Shown here: one piece after another, positions 45,250 through 52,879 of the stretch
Layout: the number at the start of each line of letters is the position of its first letter
Numbering within the stretch: the stretch's first letter is position 1
NCBI RefSeq assembly: GCF_013394305.1
Contig: NZ_AP019810.1
Location: 868,001 to 932,000, forward strand
DNA: 64,000 bases
Direction of reading: 5' to 3'
Origin: Enterococcus mundtii
GTDB taxonomy: Bacteria > Bacillota > Bacilli > Lactobacillales > Enterococcaceae
Translations under genes and position numbers: made by a program
Notes under the pieces: model-generated
The model's input: the letters and a program-made list of their open reading frames with translations, nothing else
Database searches by the model: none
Told to the model about the DNA's origin: nothing

Positions 45250-45840
45250 CAAAAGAAAAAGGCTTACGCCCTTTACCAAAAAACTATGCGGAGTGTCTCT
45301 CTCTACGCCATGCGATTGCAATGTTGTTCAGTCACACATTCTACAATACCGTACCAGTCGGAGCGACCACTGGCATATTGTAGCTTTACGAGATGTGGTC
45401 AGGCATGACAGCCTACAAATTCCACAAGGGCATTCGGTATATTTTGATTATGATTAGTATCAACATATACCGTCTTCTGCTACTCTCACGCGTTTCTTGT
45501 CTTATAGATTATTTCTAATCACTTCACGGCGAAGGACTTCTTTGGATGTTTCCATCAGTGTGAAATGCCAATCCCTTAGCAAATCTCTTTACGGGGAGGC
45601 TAAGTCTTATCAACTTAGCTTTCTATTGTCGTCCCGACAAGTTCGCTACCTTACATTTGGTCACACTTTGCACACGTTCTTTGCGCTCCAATGCTTTTAC
45701 ACTGGCTTTCCTCTTGTTACCAAGAATAATCACTTGATACGCAACAGTATCCCATTACGACATCAACAATGACTGATTCCCAAACGTTCCTTGACGAGTT
45801 GCTTAAACTCTCATACACAAGGTTCTGCATTAGTTTTTTG
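45250..45840 (-). ncRNA. candidate large structured RNA
   Basis: About 590 nt without a convincing gene but with many strong hairpins: TACAATA..CCAGT/ACTGG..TATTGTA (45341-45381), CGGTATAT/ATATACCG (45434-45471), GCTAAGT/ACTTAGC (45598-45619), TTGTCG/CGACAA (45626-45640), GTGG..AGGC/GCCT..CCAC (45391-45423), GATAC/GTATC (about 45735-45750). The minus strand ends in a short GC hairpin and CCTTTTTCTTTT (45250-45275). Size and style recall the ornate RNAs ROOL and GOLLD of Firmicutes and their phages; the class is not proven. Promoter unclear. Confidence 0.55.
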
Positions 45841-45978
45841 ATAAAAAGAATAAACCTTTTAACATTTTTTTAATGATCATTATTTCATATATTTAGCTGA
45901 CCTCAACGATATCATTCTTTCTCAACTTTATCATGAGTTAGAAAAATTTTCGTTCCTTAAATTTAAAAAAAAGAAAAA

Positions 45979-46020
45979 AAGTGGGACAGTCATCAGATAT
46001 TCTCTGATGATTGTCCCACA
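45979..46020 (-). terminator. strong hairpin terminator
   Basis: GTGGGACAGTCATCA pairs with TGATGATTGTCCCAC; the minus strand ends in TTTTTTCTTTTTTTT. The transcript it serves is not apparent; 46021-46330 holds no gene. A direct repeat TTTGTGGCAAA x2 lies at about 46234-46256. Confidence 0.75.
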
Positions 46021-46336
46021 CTATTTTACTTGATTGAACGCATCAGCAGTTCTTATTGACAAAGAGACCGCATAATTCATTTACTTAACCCACAGACCCT
46101 TCCATCTCATAACTAAATATATATAGGTAATGTCAATTGATTTCAATTTAATAAAAGTCCCTATTTAACAGTAGTTTTTATGCCAAAACAGAAAATACGT
46201 TCCCCTTGATTTACTTACTTTTATATTTTTTTGTGGCAAATTTGTGGCAAAAATAATGTTATTGATTTCATTTTAAGTCACTATGACTACATGCCTTTGC
46301 CGTAGTCAAGAAACATTGGTGGCTGTTTTAGTCCAC

Positions 46337-46391
46337 AAAAAACACCCGCTCGAAAAGAGCGGGTTGTGAAAAAGCAATGTTGTTAGGTGAT
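46337..46391 (-). ncRNA. par-like antisense RNA, copy 1
   Basis: Minus strand: -35 TTGAAT (46421-46426), 17-base spacer, -10 TAATCT (46398-46403), then about 55 nt ending at ACCCGCTC/GAGCGGGT hairpin (46344-46364) and T6. Same design as four other cassettes in 49.9-51.6 kb. No toxin gene is recognisable to its left, so it is an orphan. Confidence 0.6.
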
Positions 46392-46694
46392 ACAATAAGA
46401 TTACTATCATTTTAATTATTATTCAACTGTTTTGGTTTTCAGTGGTTGTATCTATTTTTTAAAAGACAATCACTCTGAAAAGTAGCTATCTCATTGAAAA
46501 CTAAGACCTTCGAGATAAGTAAATTGTCTTAAGCTATAACAATTCTAGTGACTCTCAAATGAAGCTTTCCAATCATACAGACCTCTTTATCTTTTAATTC
46601 CTTACGAAAATGTAATGAATAAATCGGACAAAAAAATGGTTAGAAAAAAATTTTTTATAGATAATTAAATGTATCAAAATTAGGAGGTATTTAT

Positions 46695-47069
46695 ATGCCA
46701 ATACTCAAATCTGCTAATCCTTTAAAAGCAATCTCTTTATTAGTAATCGGTGCTCTTGGCACAGCTATATCGGTATTGCACATCACTTGTATCTATATCT
46801 TTCATATGGGTGTTGCAGATCCGAACATCCCTCTGTTTGGATCTTTTGAAAAATTTGCTTCTGCTACTTCATCTATCCTTCACATTTCTTCCGACAATCT
46901 TTATTTATCATCTCTCTCGTTATTTATCATTTTTTCAATTATTGGATTATTTTTCAATATCTTCACTAATAATAATAAATTGATTTCCATTTGGATTTTA
47001 GGAATAAATTTACTTTTTTCTCTCCCTACACTCTTTTATTTCTTCGTTGCATGGGGGATGAATCAGTAA
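46695..47069 (+). CDS. small four-helix membrane protein A
   Basis: A 124-aa protein with about four membrane segments (ISLLVIGALGTAISVLHITC, FIIFSIIGLFFNIF, LISIWILGINLLFSLPTLFY). A paralogue is at 49193-49558; both share a VGxxxPxxP segment after segment 1 and LNLxFSLP near the end. AGGAGGTATTTAT precedes the ATG. It lies 47 nt before the D-serine ammonia-lyase gene. Family not recognised. Confidence 0.65.
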   Translation: MPILKSANPLKAISLLVIGALGTAISVLHITCIYIFHMGVADPNIPLFGSFEKFASATSSILHISSDNLYLSSLSLFIIFSIIGLFFNIFTNNNKLISIWILGINLLFSLPTLFYFFVAWGMNQ

Positions 47070-47116
47070 TTCTTCCATTGTTAGCACAAATTAAGAAATA
47101 GAAAGAGGGTTCCAAA

Positions 47117-48409
47117 ATGACTAATAAAACAGATCGTTTATTAAGAGCATTGCAATCATATCAAGAAGTGTGCTGGATAAATCCAAATTTTGGAGAAAGA
47201 AAAACTTCATGTTTTACCCTAAATGATGTGATAGACGCTTCTAAACGGCTACAAAGGTTTGCTCCATACATTGCTAAAGTTTTTCCTGAGACTAAAGCTA
47301 CTGGTGGTATCATCGAGTCAGAATTAGTTGAGATTCCTAACATGTTGGATAAAATAAAAGAAAAAGAACATTTCGAAACAAACAGTAAACTATATTTTAA
47401 ATGTGACAATAATCTCCCTGTATCTGGTTCAATTAAAGCCAGAGGTGGAATCTATGAAGTTTTGACGTTTGCTGAAAAAGTTGCGCTGGATTCTGGAAAA
47501 CTAACAATTGATAGTAATTATGCTATTCTAGCAAATGATGAATTCAAAAATATTTTTTCTAATTATTCAATCGCTGTGGGTTCTACAGGGAATTTAGGTC
47601 TTAGTGTCGGAATCATGGGAGCAAAGTTAGGGTTTCAGACGACTGTCCACATGTCTAATGAAGCAAAAAGCTGGAAAAAGCGTTTGTTGAGAGAAATAGG
47701 CGTTGTTGTCAAAGAGTACGAAGGTGATTTTAGCAAAGCTGTAGCTTTAGGGCGAGCAGAAACAGTAAACAAATTCCACAGTTATTTCATCGATGATGAA
47801 GCTTCAAAAGATTTATTTCTAGGATACTCTGTAGCTGCACTGAGACTACAAACTCAATTAAAAGAAAAAAATATTGAAGTATCTGAAGATCATCCTCTAT
47901 ATGTCCATCTTCCTTGTGGTGTAGGTGGTAGTCCAGGTGGAATTGCCTTTGGATTGTCCTGCATTTTTGGTGATGCTGTAAAAATATTTTTTGTAGAACC
48001 TACTCACGCTCCGTCAATGTTACTTGGCCTGTACACAGGATTACACGACAAAATTTCAGTGCAAGATATTGCAATCGATGGTAAGACAGCTGCTGATGGA
48101 TTAGCCGTCGGGCGCCCCTCACATTTAGTCGGCAAGATCATAGAACCGATTTTATATGCTACTTCTACTGTTCAAGATGAAAGATTATATCAATATCTAA
48201 CATTGCTTGCGGATAGTGAAAACATCTATGTGGAACCTTCATCCGCCGCTGGGATTGCATCATTTGTGAATATAAATCGAGCATTCGCATTGAAAAAAAC
48301 TTGGATAAAGTCTGACACACACATAATTTGGGGAACGGGTGGTAATATGGTTCCAGAAGAAGAAATGGCTCAATATTACAAAAAAGGATTGTCTTTACTT
48401 AATTTCTAA
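47117..48409 (+). CDS. dsdA: D-serine ammonia-lyase
   Basis: PLP enzyme that converts D-serine to pyruvate and ammonia. The PLP-lysine motif SGSIKARGGIYE, the phosphate-binding loop GSTGNLGLSVG, LPCGVGGSPGGIAFGL and the C-terminal WGTGGNMVPEEEM identify the DsdA family; 430 aa is normal length. Start ATG with GAGGG upstream. It may detoxify or use host D-serine. No dsdC/dsdX-like gene is adjacent; a strong terminator follows. Confidence 0.9.
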   Translation: MTNKTDRLLRALQSYQEVCWINPNFGERKTSCFTLNDVIDASKRLQRFAPYIAKVFPETKATGGIIESELVEIPNMLDKIKEKEHFETNSKLYFKCDNNLPVSGSIKARGGIYEVLTFAEKVALDSGKLTIDSNYAILANDEFKNIFSNYSIAVGSTGNLGLSVGIMGAKLGFQTTVHMSNEAKSWKKRLLREIGVVVKEYEGDFSKAVALGRAETVNKFHSYFIDDEASKDLFLGYSVAALRLQTQLKEKNIEVSEDHPLYVHLPCGVGGSPGGIAFGLSCIFGDAVKIFFVEPTHAPSMLLGLYTGLHDKISVQDIAIDGKTAADGLAVGRPSHLVGKIIEPILYATSTVQDERLYQYLTLLADSENIYVEPSSAAGIASFVNINRAFALKKTWIKSDTHIIWGTGGNMVPEEEMAQYYKKGLSLLNF

Positions 48410-48452
48410 TTATGTAACAATAACAGCAAGTTCAAGTCATTAATCTCGCTAA

Positions 48453-48499
48453 AAGAACATCGATAACAAAAATACTCAGTTATCGATGTTCTTTTTTTT
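48453..48499 (+). terminator. terminator of dsdA
   Basis: AAGAACATCGATAAC pairs with GTTATCGATGTTCTT followed by T6. Confidence 0.9.
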
Positions 48500-48534
48500 G
48501 GCAATGCTGGGTTACTAGATCATCGCAGGCTAAT

Positions 48535-48867
48535 CTAGCTTACATTTGCTAGATTATTATGATTTGATTCTTTGTTCGTAATATTTGGTTTTTTTCTATT
48601 TTGAGAATTGCTTTCATTTTTTGGTTTTACTTTTTGGCTCTTCTTTTCTTTACTATCACTTGACTGTTTATTCTCCTGTTCATTTCTCTTGTTATTAGAT
48701 TTTTCTTTTTTCTTAGTACCATTTGTGTCACTACTTTGTTTTTTTCTTGGGATCTGTTGTGATTGCTTTGGCGAATGGCTCTTTGGCTTTTCTGACACTT
48801 TAGGACCACACGCTGCAAAACTAACTGTCGCTAAAATTCCTAAACATGCTAATAAAAATTTCTTCAT
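48535..48867 (-). CDS. small basic lipoprotein
   Basis: A 110-aa lipoprotein: signal peptide MKKFLLACLGILATVSFAAC with a Cys lipobox, then an extended Lys/Asn/Ser/Gln-rich tail (KKKEKSNNKRNEQENKQSSD) without a fold signature. ATG at 48867 chosen (AGGAGTGGTCA upstream) over an earlier ATG. Function unknown; such tails often interact with wall polymers. Confidence 0.7.
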   Translation of the reverse strand: MKKFLLACLGILATVSFAACGPKVSEKPKSHSPKQSQQIPRKKQSSDTNGTKKKEKSNNKRNEQENKQSSDSKEKKSQKVKPKNESNSQNRKKPNITNKESNHNNLANVS

Positions 48868-49192
48868 ATTGACCACTCCTATTATTTTTTTTTGGTACAC
48901 TTAGAGTGTATAAAAAAGAATAAATTAAACGATGCCTATTTGCTTAAACCATTAATAAGAAACGCTTACATTACTGTCACATTACTTTTTAAACATCCAT
49001 AGATATGTTTAAATAATTAAGAATATTTCTATTTAGCACTTTGCAGAAGTAAACAAATTCATCTCTTTACAAAATATGAACTTTTTATGAAATTTTTTTG
49101 TTTTAAATAGTTTCGCTAAATTTAGTTTTTTTGCTATCCGAAATGATTCATTAGCTCTAAACTTTTATAAAGAAAATTAGGAGGTTATTGTA

Positions 49193-49558
49193 TTGAACGC
49201 TAATCGATTAAATACTTCGTCTACACCGATCATCTTATTTTTTATCAGCGGATTAGGTACACTGTTTTCTTTTTTCAATCTAGCTGATTTTCTAGTTTTT
49301 AATGTAGGAATATTGGAACCGTCAATGCCAATACATGTTTATAACTTTTATCATATCTTATCAGTATATGCTGCTAAACTTTTATTTTTTTCAGCCAATC
49401 AAATATATTTGGTTCTAATTGTTCTTACAATCACGCTTCCAGTTGTTATGCTCTTAATAAATATTAAACAAAATAACTTGAAATCAGATTCAATATTTTT
49501 ACTCCTATTAAATCTAATTTTTTCACTTCCAATCATTTATCTACTATTTTTTCTTTAA
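49193..49558 (+). CDS. small four-helix membrane protein B
   Basis: A 121-aa paralogue of the protein at 46695: segment 1 FFISGLGTLFSFFNLADFLV, then VGILEPSMP, and C-terminal LLNLIFSLPIIYLLFFL. TTG start with AGGAGG eight bases upstream. It has no lyase gene next to it and is followed by the antisense-RNA cassette region. The 325 bp upstream hold only promoter-like AT-rich sequence. Confidence 0.6.
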   Translation: MNANRLNTSSTPIILFFISGLGTLFSFFNLADFLVFNVGILEPSMPIHVYNFYHILSVYAAKLLFFSANQIYLVLIVLTITLPVVMLLINIKQNNLKSDSIFLLLLNLIFSLPIIYLLFFL

Positions 49559-49753
49559 ATGAATGGTCAATTTCCGTTGACAACTATGAGTGAGAAAGCT
49601 AATCCAAAATATACGTATAGTCAAATGGACATTATATATTCTGTAAAACTAACTATATTATTATAGTAAAAAGACCCACTCCGCAGAGTAGGCAATTAAA
49701 AAAAACGTATGGTTAGAATTGTATAATTCCTTTGTTGTCTAAATTACGTATGT

Positions 49754-49927
49754 TATAATTAGTAAAGAGAGTATCGATATGCACGCTATAGACTTCCCCA
49801 AAAGTTCTAGCTATCGATACTCTCTTTTCATAATCACGCCTACAGCTAGTTTAAGGTTAACCTAATGATAATGCAAGCGTTTTGCTAGATTATGAAACAT
49901 AAAAAAGACCCACTCCGAAAAGTGGGC
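49754..49927 (+). ncRNA. par-like RNA I with decayed toxin ORF, copy 2
   Basis: -10 TATAAT at 49754-49759; the RNA would begin with hairpin AAAGAGAGTATCGAT (49763) / ATCGATACTCTCTTTT (49812). A 28-codon ORF (49779-49865) reads MHAIDFPKSSSYRY then SLFIITPTASLRLT; the second half vaguely matches the membrane core of Fst-type toxins. It ends at the bidirectional terminator 49908-49927. A homologous copy is at 51363-51548. An unpaired terminator of the same type lies at 49672-49692. Confidence 0.45.
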
Positions 49928-49961
49928 AAATGATAATATCCTAATCAATGGTTTCAAGGAC
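49901..49961 (-). ncRNA. par-like antisense RNA, copy 2
   Basis: -35 TTGAAA (49991-49996), 17-base spacer, -10 TAATCT (49968-49973); about 60 nt to the GCCCACTT/ACTCCG...GTGGGTC hairpin (49908-49927) and T6. Convergent with the RNA I-like unit to its left, exactly as in par loci. Confidence 0.6.
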
Positions 49962-50125
49962 ACTTTTAGATTACTATGATTTTATTTATTTTTCAAGTCA
50001 TGTGGTTTTTTTGTCGCTTGTTCTCTTATAATGGTTAGGTGCCGATTGAAGATTTGAGCGAGTTACTACAATCGATTAAAAAACAAAAATTCCCTGTCTA
50101 ACTAAGGACACGACTTCTAGTGTTT

Positions 50126-50272
50126 TTATTTTTTTGTTCTTTGCTTACTACGCTGATTACTTTTCTTCACTGCTTTTGCAGCAACAACGCTTGATAACAA
50201 ACCGTCACCCATTACTTTATCTGTAGCTTTTTTTGCAACTTTATATTTCACTGCCGATTTTAGAATACTCAA
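50126..50272 (-). CDS. small basic protein, 48 aa
   Basis: TTG start at 50272 with GAGGAGG upstream. The product MSILKSAVKYKVAKKATDKV ... LLSSVVAAKAVKKSNQ is highly basic and partly amphipathic. No family recognised; the strong ribosome site and clean frame support a real gene. It could act at a membrane or on nucleic acid. Confidence 0.55.
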   Translation of the reverse strand: MSILKSAVKYKVAKKATDKVMGDGLLSSVVAAKAVKKSNQRSKQRTKK

Positions 50273-50385
50273 TAGCACGCACCTCCTCTTATACATTCAA
50301 ATAATATGATAGATTTAAGAATTTTATATGAAATTTGAGATAATTTAACCATAAGTTGTAAAATATTGTTATATTATTATTTGAA

Positions 50386-50589
50386 GTGATTTTTATTTTC
50401 TTGATTTTTATTCTATACTTTTTAAGTTTCACGATGTTTATAACCGGTTGGATAATTCATCAGAAAAAACTTGATGTTGATCAATCGAATTGGAGCATAT
50501 TCATGATATGTTGTATCCTATTTTCGCTATTAGTACTAGGCGTTGCAATCATGGGTACTTGGATAATGCCTGCTCTTCCTTATATTTAA
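50386..50589 (+). CDS. small two-helix membrane protein
   Basis: A 67-aa frame with two hydrophobic segments (FLIFILYFLSFTMFITGWII and FMICCILFSLLVLGVAIMG) joined by a charged loop. No ribosome site precedes the GTG, so start and reality are uncertain. Confidence 0.4.
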   Translation: MIFIFLIFILYFLSFTMFITGWIIHQKKLDVDQSNWSIFMICCILFSLLVLGVAIMGTWIMPALPYI

Positions 50590-50736
50590 CACTCTTCACA
50601 CATTGACAATGACTATTCGGAAGTATTGTTTTTATTTATTGTTCAAGTCATGTGCTTTGGAATTTATAACAGATCTGCTCGTTCTATATAATGCGATAAA
50701 TAAAGATTGAGGATCTGGACGAATTGCTACAATTGA

Positions 50737-50776
50737 TAAAAAAACTCAGCCAAGAATGGTTGACTGAGTTTTTTAC
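50737..50776 (-). terminator. terminator of the tRNA-like gene
   Basis: AACTCAG (50743-50749) pairs with CTGAGTT (50764-50770) with an inner CCA/TGG pair; the minus strand ends in TTTTTT. Confidence 0.75.
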
Positions 50777-50778
50777 TA

Positions 50779-50856
50779 TGTACCCTGTAGGACTCGAACC
50801 TACGACCGGACGGTTAATAACTCGCCATATGCTCTGCCTAACTGAGCTAAGGGTAC
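50779..50856 (-). tRNA. tRNA-like gene with enlarged anticodon loop
   Basis: 78 nt. Acceptor GTACCCT/AGGGTAC, D-arm GCTC-AGTTAGGCA-GAGC, T-arm GTAGG-TTCGAGT-CCTAC and variable CGGTC are perfect. The anticodon arm is ATGG/CCGT around an 11-nt loop CGAGTTATTAA instead of 7; the identity cannot be read safely (GTT, Asn, is one option). No CCA is encoded. It has its own terminator. Either a phage-type tRNA with a four-base insertion or a decaying gene. Confidence 0.6.
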
Positions 50857-51124
50857 AAATTATTGTCAAAAGGGTCGTCAGAACTATTATCTGGTAGATA
50901 GTTTATTTATTATGGTAACAATCTTCTTGTCACTATGACTTAAATATATATAATCGTAAATATAAATAATGAAATAGTTATAGCTAAATTGTATCGAACA
51001 ATTTTTGTTATTGTCAATGTTACAGATTATTCCTTAATTTAAATTTACAAACACTTACACATTCTTCATTCTTATTACATCTCAATAGTAGTAAGAACCA
51101 AACGCGAGTTCATGTAGATATAAT

Positions 51125-51188
51125 AAAAAAACACCCACTCATATAAGAGCGGGCAGCCTCAGGATAAAGAATCTTCTGAATGTGGATA
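51125..51188 (-). ncRNA. par-like antisense RNA, copy 3
   Basis: -35 TTGAAT (51217-51222), 17-base spacer, -10 TAAAGT (51194-51199), ending at CCCGCTCTTATATGAGTGGG (51133-51153) and T7. No toxin unit recognisable to its left. Confidence 0.55.
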
Positions 51189-51242
51189 CTTAAACTTTAC
51201 TATCATTTTAATTTAGATTCAAATAATATGTTCGTTTATGTA

Positions 51243-51291
51243 CCCCGCTCCAAAGAGAGGGATGTAAAAAAAGCAATGTTGTTAGGATGAT
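51243..51291 (-). ncRNA. par-like antisense RNA, copy 4 (degenerate terminator)
   Basis: -35 TTGAAT (51321-51326), 17-base spacer, -10 TAATCT (51298-51303). The hairpin CCCTCTC/GAGCGGGG (51243-51261) is imperfect and lacks the T run. The body (GCAATGTTGTTAGG.TGATAC) is nearly identical to copy 1. Confidence 0.5.
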
Positions 51292-51362
51292 ACAATAAGA
51301 TTACTATTGTTTAATCTATTATTCAACTGATATAATCATTTTGCTGTCTAAAATACGTATGA

Positions 51363-51548
51363 TATAATTATTAAAGAGAGTATCGATATGCACGCTATAG
51401 ACTTCCCCAAAAGTTTTTAGTTATTGATACTCTCTTTTATAATGGCACCTATGGATATTTTAAGGCTAACCTAAATTTATTGCAAGCATTTTGTTTTTAT
51501 GTTTTTTCAGATTTTCCCATAAAAAAGACCCACTCCGGAGAGTGGGCT
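51363..51548 (+). ncRNA. par-like RNA I, copy 5
   Basis: Clear homologue of 49754-49927: TATAAT, the AAAGAGAGTATCGATATG hairpin (51372-51436), GCACGCTATAGACTTCCCCA, and ATTTTAAGGCTAACCTAA. The short ORF is broken by TAG after MHAIDFPKVF or a one-base deletion. Ends at GACCCACTC/GAGTGGGC. Confidence 0.45.
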
Positions 51549-51577
51549 TGGAAAAATAAATCATAAGTATCTAGGAC
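51520..51577 (-). ncRNA. par-like antisense RNA, copy 5
   Basis: -35 TTGAAC (51607-51612), 17-base spacer, -10 TAGTTT (51584-51589); ends at the hairpin 51528-51548 and T6. Convergent with the RNA I copy to its left. Confidence 0.55.
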
Positions 51578-51973
51578 AACTTTAAACTACTATAACTCTA
51601 TCCGTTGTTCAAGCCGTGTGCTTGAGGCGGTTAGATAAACACTTGTTCTTTTATTATTAGCTAGGCTATGGTAGAAAATCCAGGTGAGTTGATATAGTTA
51701 ATTGAAGAACTTAAAACATGATATTTCCTAACGATTCTCTCCCAAATATAAAATACTATACTTAATCATATCGTAATCTACATAAAAATCATCATATATC
51801 TTAAAATTAGTGAGTGTTCTGACTTATAGCTAACCATTTGGTTAATTAAAATCTCCCTCTTCTCAAAGGTGAGTGAGAGGGGGCGCAATAAAATTTTGCC
51901 ATATCTTTTAAATTATACACCGAAATAGCAGTTATTGAAAATTGATTATTTCGTATGATTAAGAATAAATCGG

Positions 51974-52016
51974 TTCGACATCAAGATGAACAAACATTAT
52001 AATGTAAGCGTACCCA
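51974..52016 (+). promoter_or_regulatory. LPMO promoter with CcpA (cre) site
   Basis: TTCGAC (51974-51979), 18-base spacer, perfect TATAAT (51998-52003). TGTAAGCGTACCCA (52003-52016) matches the cre consensus TGWAARCGYTWNCA at all but two positions and covers the start site, so carbon catabolite repression of the chitin enzyme is predicted. Confidence 0.65.
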
Positions 52017-52036
52017 AATATTAAGGAGGTTTTTAT

Positions 52037-52681
52037 ATGTTTTCAAAGAAATCTGTTTTTGTTGCCGCTTGTCTCAGTCTCGTTTGTTCAGTTGTATTTT
52101 TTGCCTTCCCTAAAGAATCACATGCTCATGGATACGTAAGTACACCAATTAGTCGAGGATATCAAGGTCAATTGCATAATAGAGAATGGGGGTGGACCGC
52201 AGCTCATCGAGTTTATGGTAATGTCATTTCAAATCCTCAGTCTCTAGAATATCGGAAAGGCTTCCCTGAAGCTGGACCTAGGGATGGAAGAATTGCTTCT
52301 GCGGAGGGAGGTTTAGGTCAGATTAATGATTTTGTTTTAGACGAGCAAGGCGCAGATCGTTGGACAAAGCAGCCAGTAAAAACGGGTAACTTAGATTTAA
52401 CATGGACATATACAGCGCTTCACCGTACAACAAAGTGGCACTATTATATTACAAAACCGGATTGGAATCCAGATACACCACTTAACCGAGCAGCATTTGA
52501 AAAAATTGCTGAAGTATCTCATGATGGATCATTACCAGTTAGAGGCGAAACTCATAACATTACAATTCCAGAAGACCGAATTGGTTATCACATCATCTTG
52601 GCTGTTTGGGATATTGCGGATACCCAAAACGCTTTTTATAATGTGATTGATGCAAATATTACACCAGGGTTAGGCATCTAA
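52037..52681 (+). CDS. AA10 lytic polysaccharide monooxygenase
   Basis: Secreted copper enzyme that oxidatively cleaves chitin. A signal peptide (residues 1-30, ending SHAHGYV) exposes the N-terminal His of the copper brace after cleavage before HGYVSTPISRG. Conserved EWGWTAAHR (second His), WHYYITKPDWNP and the late axial region DTQNAFYNVID are present. Single-domain, 214 aa, like the E. faecalis CBM33A enzyme. AGGAGG precedes the ATG; a terminator follows at 52737. Confidence 0.92.
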   Translation: MFSKKSVFVAACLSLVCSVVFFAFPKESHAHGYVSTPISRGYQGQLHNREWGWTAAHRVYGNVISNPQSLEYRKGFPEAGPRDGRIASAEGGLGQINDFVLDEQGADRWTKQPVKTGNLDLTWTYTALHRTTKWHYYITKPDWNPDTPLNRAAFEKIAEVSHDGSLPVRGETHNITIPEDRIGYHIILAVWDIADTQNAFYNVIDANITPGLGI

Positions 52682-52736
52682 TTTATTCGTCCAAATTAAT
52701 CCAAGCGATTCTCATTTGAAGAACAATTATAACAAA

Positions 52737-52775
52737 AGACCCTCTTACTCGAATCTGAGTAAGAAGGTTTTTATT
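52737..52775 (+). terminator. terminator of the LPMO gene
   Basis: ACCCTCTTACTC pairs with GAGTAAGAAGGT followed by TTTTATT. Confidence 0.75.
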
Positions 52776-52879
52776 ATTCTTTACAAATCGATACAGTTAT
52801 TTGTAAGTATTAGAGAAATTTTGTTTTTTTCTGATACAACAATTTATAGACATGATTAAAATGATTGAGAGGTATCCAA

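Noticed and set aside
45497-45772. 91-aa ORF inside the structured region
   Set aside because: No ribosome site, odd composition, overlaps several stable hairpins.
45240-45850. Group II intron or IS remnant
   Set aside because: No domain V-like hairpin, no reverse transcriptase or transposase traces and no terminal inverted repeats seen.
46225-46260. TTTGTGGCAAA direct repeat as a prophage attachment site
   Set aside because: No integrase or second copy found near the prophage end at 53-54 kb; cannot be supported.
50684-50869. 61-aa ORF across the tRNA-like gene
   Set aside because: It is the translation of the tRNA and terminator region; no ribosome site.
51120-51550. Repeated GC-rich hairpins that could suggest a CRISPR array
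   Set aside because: The repeats are imperfect, irregularly spaced and each carries a promoter and terminator; no uniform spacers.
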